Source: Chrysogorgia sp. JL179-B06
Lineage: Eukaryota > Cnidaria > Anthozoa > Scleralcyonacea > Chrysogorgiidae
Reading direction: 5' to 3'
Length of the DNA stretch: 64,000 nt
Assembly (NCBI GenBank): GCA_035772405.1
Contig: JAYKKM010000072.1
Location: 747,501-811,500 of the forward strand
The notes under the pieces were generated by a model. The model saw nothing but the letters and a program-made list of their open reading frames with translations. It did not search any database and was not told the DNA's origin. How positions within the stretch are numbered: position 1 is the first letter of the stretch; each line of letters begins with the position of its first letter. Positions 10,342-19,300 of this stretch are shown piece after piece. Position numbers and translations under genes: made by a program.

Positions 10342-13300
10342 GAAAAGATTTACAAAATTACGAAAAAATAAAGTGAAAAGGTAGTGAACTGGCAATATTT
10401 TTAGTAACGAAATACTGACGTTACGAGCGGAGCCCTTCATCAGAGTAAGACGAAATGAAATAAAATAAATAGGGTTTATATACTGTATACTTGTGACACC
10501 CTTTTGGCATATATATATAAGCCTATATACCTATTTATTTTATTTCATCTCGTCTTACTCTGATGAAGGGCTCCGCTCGAAACGTCAGTATTTCATCACT
10601 AAAAATCTTGGCAGTTTACCACCTTTTCACTTTGCTATATATCCAAAACACTGTCTACGCAGCACTACAAAATTACATATAATAAAAACCTTATTAACCT
10701 CAATTTGGTCGGTCGTAAATACCTCCGGCTCGGTCAAGTGTTTAATAATATAATTTATAAAATAACATTTTGAAAACTTGCGCACTGATTGGCTAAAAGC
10801 CATGTTTATATAACTGTATGTAAACATGGATTTTTCCCGCCATTTTTATAAAATGGACTGTAAGACGAACTTTGCTCACAAACAGCTAAAATGTCGATAA
10901 ATATGTTCTGTGACAGCCAACAAGAAGAAAAACGAGAAGATTGGATGCTTTTCTTCACAGTTAAGAGCGTTTATGTTCGTTTGGGCAGCCGACGATGTTG
11001 TCTAGCGTGAGTAAGGAGAATGTATATTTTCATCATTTTAATAAAAGAGTCTTATTACTTATTTCCTCAGTGTTATTTTATAAAAGAAATAGAAAACATC
11101 TTTCCGTGTTTACATACAGTTATAGAAACACTCGTGAAAGTTTGGGAGAACTCGAAATAGCGTGGAAACACTCGCCCTGCTGCGGGCTCGTGTTCCCACT
11201 AATTTCTCGTTCTCCCAAACTTCCACTCGTGTTTCTATAACTGTATGTAAACACGGAAAATGTTTTCTATTTCTTAAATTTAACTCAAGGCGCGTTCGCA
11301 CTAGCGGACCCAGACATTGAGGTTAGGGTTATTTTTCAAACCTTAAAACTAACCCTCATCCTAATAACATTAATATTTCAGTGCCCTGTGCTGTCTTCAA
11401 GTTACTACCTCCAGACAGTCAATCGTTTCCTTTCGCCCACTTCCTCTTTCATCTTACCTGTCACCCGATTCTTTCATTAAATTGTCCAGTTGATCCTTCC
11501 AAACTATATCCTTTTCTTCTCGATTCGCAAATAATAATTTCAGCGTTCTACAAAGAGTGAGAAATTAACAACGATTAAAGTTCAAATGAATCGAAAATTA
11601 CGTTGATCTTATTTGAAAAAACTCTTAAAGTGCTTATAAACCCAAAATGGGTTTTTGGTGATTCGGATAGAGCATAAAAAGTTAGTTAATAAGTTCTGGA
11701 TTAGTTTTTGCGTTAAACTTTTAGTTTCGGAGATATAACGACTCAAACATGCAAATTGTGCCATTTTTTGGAAAAAAGTAGCGCCACCAAAATAACACAC
11801 AGGGACCTGGATCCGAGGAACCCATAGGCTTTTGTATAGGAGAAGACAGCTATCTTAAGAGTTTTTATTGAAAAATGCCCAAACGATGTGTCTTTACGAT
11901 GTTACCTTGTCTACTCGAATTGTAATATATTTTTATAAGTATTGAAACATAACACGTTCCTCGGATCCAGTCTCCCGGCCTGCGCTACTTTTTTTCACAA
12001 ATTGTGACTTTGAGCCCTTATATCTCCGAAACTAAAAGTTTAACGCAAAAACTAATCCAGAACTTATTAACTAACTTTTTGTGCTCTATCCGAATCACCA
12101 AAAACCCATTTTGGGTTTATAAGCACTTTAAAACAATGAGGAATAACAACTTACAGCTCTTCCATATTTCACTGAGTTTTCAGATATTTAAACTTAAGTG
12201 ATATTTAAATGAGCTGATCTATGACGTTGTACAAGTTGTACACAACATTAGAAAATCGTGTATATCTTTCCAATATAAATCACTCAAAACATTGTAATTG
12301 CTACAGCTCATGAAACAAAACATTAAAGACAAGCTTCAAGTAATTTCGTTCAATAATCTTTAAGATACACAGGATTTTCCATATCCGTAATATTTGGGTC
12401 TTCCTGAGAAAAATCATAATATATCTTGTCTGCCGAAAATTTCATCTTCATTTCGCTGTCAAAGTTATCGGATGTGATGTCACAAGAGGCATTCCAAACA
12501 AGTTTTCTTCTGTTACTAAAAAAATGCCTCTTGTGACATCACATCCGATAACTTTAACAGCATAGAAGACCGTGAAGATGAGATTTTCGGCTGACAAGAT
12601 ATATTATGATTTTGCTCAGGAAGACCCAAATATTACGAATATGTAAAATCCCAAAACTTGAGATAGGTTTACCCTGCCATTGTTCTATGTAGTTATTGTA
12701 AATTGTGGCGAAGCTAATGAAAAAAATAAGGGGAAAAAGCTAAATCTGGTGCCAAGCTGGCAAAACCTTACCTTAGAGACGAAGAAAGGTCGCCTTGTTT
12801 AAATAAATAGATTATCCTAGCCATAGGTGTCAAGCCTTCGAGATGAAAGATAAAAAAACACTAACTTCAATCACAGCTCGCGCAAAGTTCTTTTTACAGA
12901 AGCAGGACCAAACTAACCTGTCCCTCCAGCAATCATACAAATATCCTTCGCCTCCTTTAAACGAGATACTTCAAAGTTTCCACTGTATCCTTTCAACAAA
13001 CATCGGTCACCTTAGAATATCAAAACAGTGGAAAAACTCAAGGCCTGGGTAATAAGTCGGTGTTTTGAGTAGACTCACTGATCTCATAAATAGAACTGGA
13101 TTGAGAATCTATTTTATCTGATGAGCTGATTTTGAAGCTTGCATATTTGCATAATGTAAATTAACGAGAGATCATTAGAAGCTCCGAGGTTGCAAGAAAA
13201 TCAAACTGTGACGCTCGCGAAATAGGTTTAGTGTCTGGCCAATATAGTTTCTTTGTTAACATTAAATGCATAAAATCTTCAACCTAATTTGACGTCTCAT

Positions 13301-16300
13301 ATTAGGCTTCTCTCACTGGATAATTAGAGCCAATGGCGGCCATTACTAAGCGACCAAAGTCGCAGTAAATCTGTAGGTAGGCCATGAATCGTTTTACCCA
13401 GTAATTTGAAAAATGTCTTCTGGTCCTCTTTATAGTAAAATTATTTTATTTTGTTGATGGTAAGAGCACATAATCCAACAAAAAACCTCATAGGATCCTC
13501 AGTTGGTCCCTTAGTAATGGCGGACTTCCGGCTTCATTTTCTGAACAATAGTTGCTCGATTCAGTGATTTCAGTCTTCTTTCGAGATCAGCATGAGTCAA
13601 GCGCGCAACCAGGATTTTTGAAAGGGGGGTCGTTTTCACAACAGTAACGACGATGCTCTAGGGGGTCCGGGGAAATTTTTTTGAAATTTTTTGAAATTTG
13701 GGTCTCTAAAACGGCATTTCCTGCATTTTGAGGACACTTTTGAGCAAAAACGAAAGTCTTATTTTTAAGAAACATTTGGTCCAAATGAGATTAGACTTGC
13801 ATTTTAATATTGTTTGAGAAAACGTTTGGTAATTTGGAAGTGTAAATTAGGTGGGCACAGTTTTCTTTTATCCATATTAACCTCAAGTATTCCACCCAAT
13901 CTAGCGAAATATCGAATCGTGGCATCGTGCTCGAAAAATTCGTATAAAACAAGATGGCCGTGCACCAATCTTGTTCCCAGAGCCTTCCGGTCGCGCACGG
14001 AAATTTGTCAGTCCCGAGCCATCGGCCACATCGGCGGAGGAACATTTGCACGAAATTGAAACAAGATCGTGAACAACGTAACAAGATCGTGATACAAACC
14101 CTTTTGCAAATTTTATAAATTTGGAGCTTTATATAATTCAAGTTAAAAAAAATCAAAATAGTGCTGTAAAAGTAACTTTTGACCTCGAAAATTTTCCCTC
14201 GTGCCTCCAAAAGGGGGTTCGGTCGCCCCCCCCCCCCCCCCCCGACTCCCCCCTCGTTGCGCCCTTGGCATGAGTAGACTTGATATGCATGACCATGTAA
14301 ACAAGATCTATAGTTTTGCATTCTATGTGATAGATAAAATATGAGCGGCCGATCTTCATCTGATAATCAGATAAAGTTCGGACGCGAATATTTTATATGG
14401 CTTATCAAATGATCTTGAAGATACAAGCTGTTTTAGCTGAGGAAATCGAAGGAAAAGTTTATGTAAATCAGGACGAATTTTTATCCGATTTAAAACCTAC
14501 GTCATCCCACTGATTAACTTTGGTTTTTCTTCATGAATATACCGTGAATCTCGAAAATAGCTACTTTCGAAATTAGTGACCTCTAAGGGCGGCTACTTTC
14601 GGAGGGGCGGTTACTTTCGGAGGGGCGGTTACTTTCGGGTTGTTATTTTTAGCATCGGCCAAGTTTTAACCACTACTGTACATTTTGCACAACGTTTCAA
14701 AGTTTTGTTTTATTTTGATTAAATTACATAAGAGTTGTTACTTATTGTCTAATGCTAATAATTTACCGTACTCGATACCGAATATTCAGATACAAAGACA
14801 AACTTATAACTACTGTCTGAAATTCCTTAATCTTTGATATTACTGTTTTATACATGTTTTAATCCATGCCATTCAAAATAAATTGTTAAACAGATATTAC
14901 AACTTATTTATACAATAGTTATAGACATTGGAAGCGGTTAATTTCGGGGCGGGGGGGTTACTTTAAGAGGGGCGGCTACTTTCGGGGGACGGTTACTTTA
15001 AGAGGGGCGGCTACGTTCTGGTTTTCGTAGTAATTGTTTAAAAAAGCGGCTACTTTCGAGGGGGCGGTTACTTTCGAGATTCTACGGTATAATTCGAAAA
15101 CTCATTAATTATTCATCAGAAGAAAAGACAAAGGAAATCAGACTGGCATGACGGTGGTTTTAAATGTGATAAAAAATCATCCTGATTTACATAAACTTTA
15201 TCTTTGATTTTCTTGGCTTAGACAACATTGATTTTCAAAATTACTACGCCAATGAACTTATGGGTCGTTTTTGAAGCCGTTTAATAAACTCGCAACTTGC
15301 CAGTTGGCTATCATATTGAATTTAAAAGACATTGGATTTCAAATTTTTGACTTTATGATTAACAAACAGGCTTATGAAGGTAATCCAAGTAAACAAAACT
15401 ACTCTTGTACAAAACAACAGCACTAATTTTGACCAAAGACAACCCTGTCATCCGCCATCTTGTTGTAATACTTTGCCTAATTAACTGGGAAGTTGGTGAC
15501 GTCACATCCGGGGTTAACTTGATGAAACTACTCTGTGGGTATCCGAGTTTCCTCGGAATGCTTTTTAAAATGGTGTGGTTCAATTGAAAAAGGAAGACAT
15601 TCACAAAAAGACACGAGGATAAAGCGACATTTTTATCTAGCCATCCTCGTTGTGACATCACACACATATCGAAAATACAGCCAAGATGGTGGACAATGAT
15701 TCAGGTTAGCAATCAATATGCTTTACAAGCATTTTTACAACCTCAAACTACTATATTCCGGCTATTTAAGTTGCGTACTTCGATCGAAAAGGTAGCTATT
15801 TATAGAAAGATTTATTTTTATTTTTACTTGTAGAAGAATTTATTTTTACTTTATTGATTGGAAATTTGACAGTAGTATTTTTAGCTTTTTAACACTGCGA
15901 TGCGCATACGAACATATTTTAATGTAATATGCGCAATATAAATCGAATTATTATTACTATTTATTGGTGTTTTCTTACCAACATTTAAATCTAAAAGGCT
16001 TGGCGTCAATGTTCCAGATGGATAAATTTTTATCATTAGAAATAAGTGTCTTTTATCTTGCTCATCGTGTGAAGAAGAAGAGCTGAGTGAAGAGACTACA
16101 ACTGTATAAGGTCGGGTGATCTCCATTCCTGAAATATAAATAAAATTTAGTCGACAAATAATTTCCCAACGCAACCAGGTGATAAATCAGACATAGTTTG
16201 ACGCTCGACACTCCAATCTAGTGTCTTCATCAAGGGTGATCGTTGTAAAGTTAGGATCCCTATTTACACTCTCATAGAACCGATGATGATGACGTTATCT

Positions 16301-19300
16301 ATTAACAAGATGCAAATAAGCTTCTGGTAATAAACCACCGTCATCGCGATTCAATTGGGCGTGGGCGCTAGCCTCCAGACAACGTCTCTGATGGTACCGC
16401 GGATTAGTGGTAATAATTTTGGAATTTTCCCACTCAATCTCATAGTAGGTTACGCACGCGTGCTCCGACAAAGCATAATTTTCCTTTTTTGAAAAGAAAA
16501 CAGCCTTTTGGTGTTCTTTTAAACGCGTACGAAACTGACGTTTAGTCTGACCGATGTACACCTGATCACAGTCATTGCACGGAATGGAATAAATAGCGTC
16601 TTTCCTCTGTTCCTTCGCAATACGATCCGTATAGGTTTTGCAAAAATATGACCCAACGTCAAGAAAGGTTTTTGAGCAACTTTTACGTTGAAACTACCTA
16701 AGATTCTTTTAGTGGTAAAAAAGTAGAGTGCTGCGTAGACAGTGTTTTGAATATATAGCAAAGTGAAAAGGTGGTAAACTGCCAAGAATTTAGTGACGAG
16801 ATACTGACGTTTCGAGCGCTCCGTAATCCCTTGAATATACGGAACAACCGCAAGGGATTATCAAACTTGGCGTGTGAGTGGATCACTGGATCTCATGTGC
16901 CTGGCGCTTGTCGAGTTTCAATTTTTAATCTTGTGTTGCTGTGTGCCGTGTTTTTCGATTGACGACTTCATCAGTTTTTGACTGGGCGTCACAGTTGGCT
17001 CGTCCCAGGCTTCTTTCGGCTTTTTCTCTCGGTTTTTTCTTGCAACTAGCAAAGTTTACAGATTTCAAATTTTATACACACATAACTTTTCTTCTAAATT
17101 CACTGAGAGACGGCGAAGATCTTTATTTACCTGAGATAGTTCTCTTCATATGGACATGATGACCTACAGGACAGTCCATTTGAAGTCCCTCAGGCAACTC
17201 AAAACAAAACAGTTTGATGTTGTGGGTGACCTCGGATATCGACACAACTTTGCAGTCCCAAAACGATAAACCTGACAAAAAAGTGTGATGTTGATCATTT
17301 TTGTAATTGTATTAATCAATGTGAATAGACAGACGAACCAATTTACTAGCTTAGGGGCTCTTTATATGACATGTTGGACGGTTCGTTTGGTAGGACGGGA
17401 CGTTTGGTAGGACGGGACGTTTGCCGGGACGGGACGTTTGCCAGGACGGGACGTTTGCCGGGACGGGACATTTGCCGGGACGTTTGCCGGGATGTTTTCC
17501 GGTAAGAGACGTTTTCTGGGAAGAGACGTTTTCTGGGAAGAGACGTTTGCCGGGAAGGAACGTTTGCCGGGAGGGGACTTTGTCGGGAGGGGACGTTTGT
17601 CGGGAGGGGACGTTTGCCGGGAGGGGACGTTTTCCGGGACGGGACGTTCGCCGAGAAGGGACATACAGACTGTCTTCATGTTTTACCTTCATCATTTGGA
17701 ACAGTGCTGATAGAACTAGTACTGACGGGAGAAGGTGGAGCAAGAAGAGACAATGAAATAGGTGGTCTTGCATTACCTAAAACAAGATATATTTCAAAAA
17801 ATGGTTGCTGTTGCAACTAATTCATCTCCTTTTAACGGATAACGACGGTAAGAACGTCTTACAACTTAGTGTAACGTCTTACAACTTAGCGTAACGTCTT
17901 ACAACTTAGTGTAACGTCTTACAACTTAGCGTAACGTCTTACAACTTAGTGTAACGTCTTACAACTTAGTGTAACGTCTTACAACTTAGTGTAACGTCTT
18001 ACAACTTAGCGTAACGTCTTACAACTTAGCGTAACGTCTTACAACTTAGCGTAACGTCCTACAACTTACTGTAACGTCTTACAACTCAACGTAACGTCTT
18101 ACAACTCAACGTAACGTCTTACAACGTAGCGTAACGTCTTACAACTTAGCGTAACGTCTTACAACTTAGCGTAACGTCTTACAACTTAGTGTAACGTCTT
18201 ACAACTTAGTGTAACGTCTTACAACTTAGCGTAACGTCTTACAACTTAGCGTAACGTCTTACAACTTAGCGTAACGTCTTACAACGTAGTGTAACGTCTT
18301 ACAACGTAGCGTAACGTCTTACAACTTAGCGTAACGTCTTACAACTTAGCGTAACGTCTTACAACTTAGCGTAACGTCTTACAACGCAGTGTAACGTCTT
18401 ACAACGTAGCGTAACGTCTTACAACGTAGTGTAACATCTTACAACTTAGTGTAACGTCTTATAACTTAGCGTAATGTCTTACATCTTAGCGTAACGTCTT
18501 ACAACTTAGCGTAAAGTCTTACAACTTAGCGTAATGTCTTACAACTTAGCGTAACGTCTTACAACTTAGCGTAACGTCTTACAACTTAGCGTAACGGCTT
18601 ACAACTCAGCATCCATGCAGCTCCAGATTAATAACTACCTACTTGATTTCTTTTTATCTTTAGGACTATACATGAGCGGACCAATTAAACATTTCTGCAG
18701 CATTGACTCAGCATTAACCCATTGATGTACCTGGGAAGAAACGACTAGAAATGAGCTGATCACTAAAAATTACCGATCAGCCGATTCAATCAAAGCCGAT
18801 TAATTTCATGTCAAAAATGACTTCTTTGACAAAAATGAATTTCCCGATTTACACAAGAATATGTTATTTAAATCATCAGTGACGCGCTTATTTATAGACT
18901 ATTTTGGCCGCCATTTTCTTCGCGACAATAGCGAAGCTTGGTAATGACGTCAATATGTATGTTTGTCTGATTTTGCTCTAAATTCATTTTAATAGGAAAA
19001 ATAGGAAAAGAGTCAAGTTAGGTAGTTGCAGCTTGATGTTTGTAAAGTTGTAAAGGTTTTAAACCCGTAACCTTCTGAACAAAGGGCCAGGGCCGTAGCG
19101 AGGGGGGGTATCGGGGGGGTGTTTCACCCCCCCAACATTTTTGAAATTGAGATATTCGGAAAATCGAATTACTCGTTCGGAAAACTACGGCAACGTAGGT
19201 TAAGCGAGATTTCAGTCAGTGAACAGCAAAAAACTCATGTTAAGTTTATAGAACTTACAAAATAATATTCACAAGGATAACAAATCTATTTTTGTCGATT

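Noticed and set aside
10153..10440. Long open frames of Leu-Ser-Val-Cys and Arg-Gln-Thr-Asp repeats
   Set aside because: They are translations of the TGTC microsatellite, open on both strands.
13110..13140. CTGATGAGCTGA as a hammerhead core
   Set aside because: It is inside an R1 MITE; no stem II or GAAAC half follows.
16935..16985. Minus-strand CTGATGAAGTCG as a hammerhead core
   Set aside because: The following bases belong to a TTAA-MITE piece and form no stem II.
17351..17773. Proline/arginine-rich frames on both strands, considered as the missing CS domain of CYB5R4
   Set aside because: They translate a short minisatellite; no CS-domain sequence is present and both strands are equally open.
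17852..18605. CRISPR array
   Set aside because: The 20-bp units are directly tandem with no spacers, and the DNA is eukaryotic.
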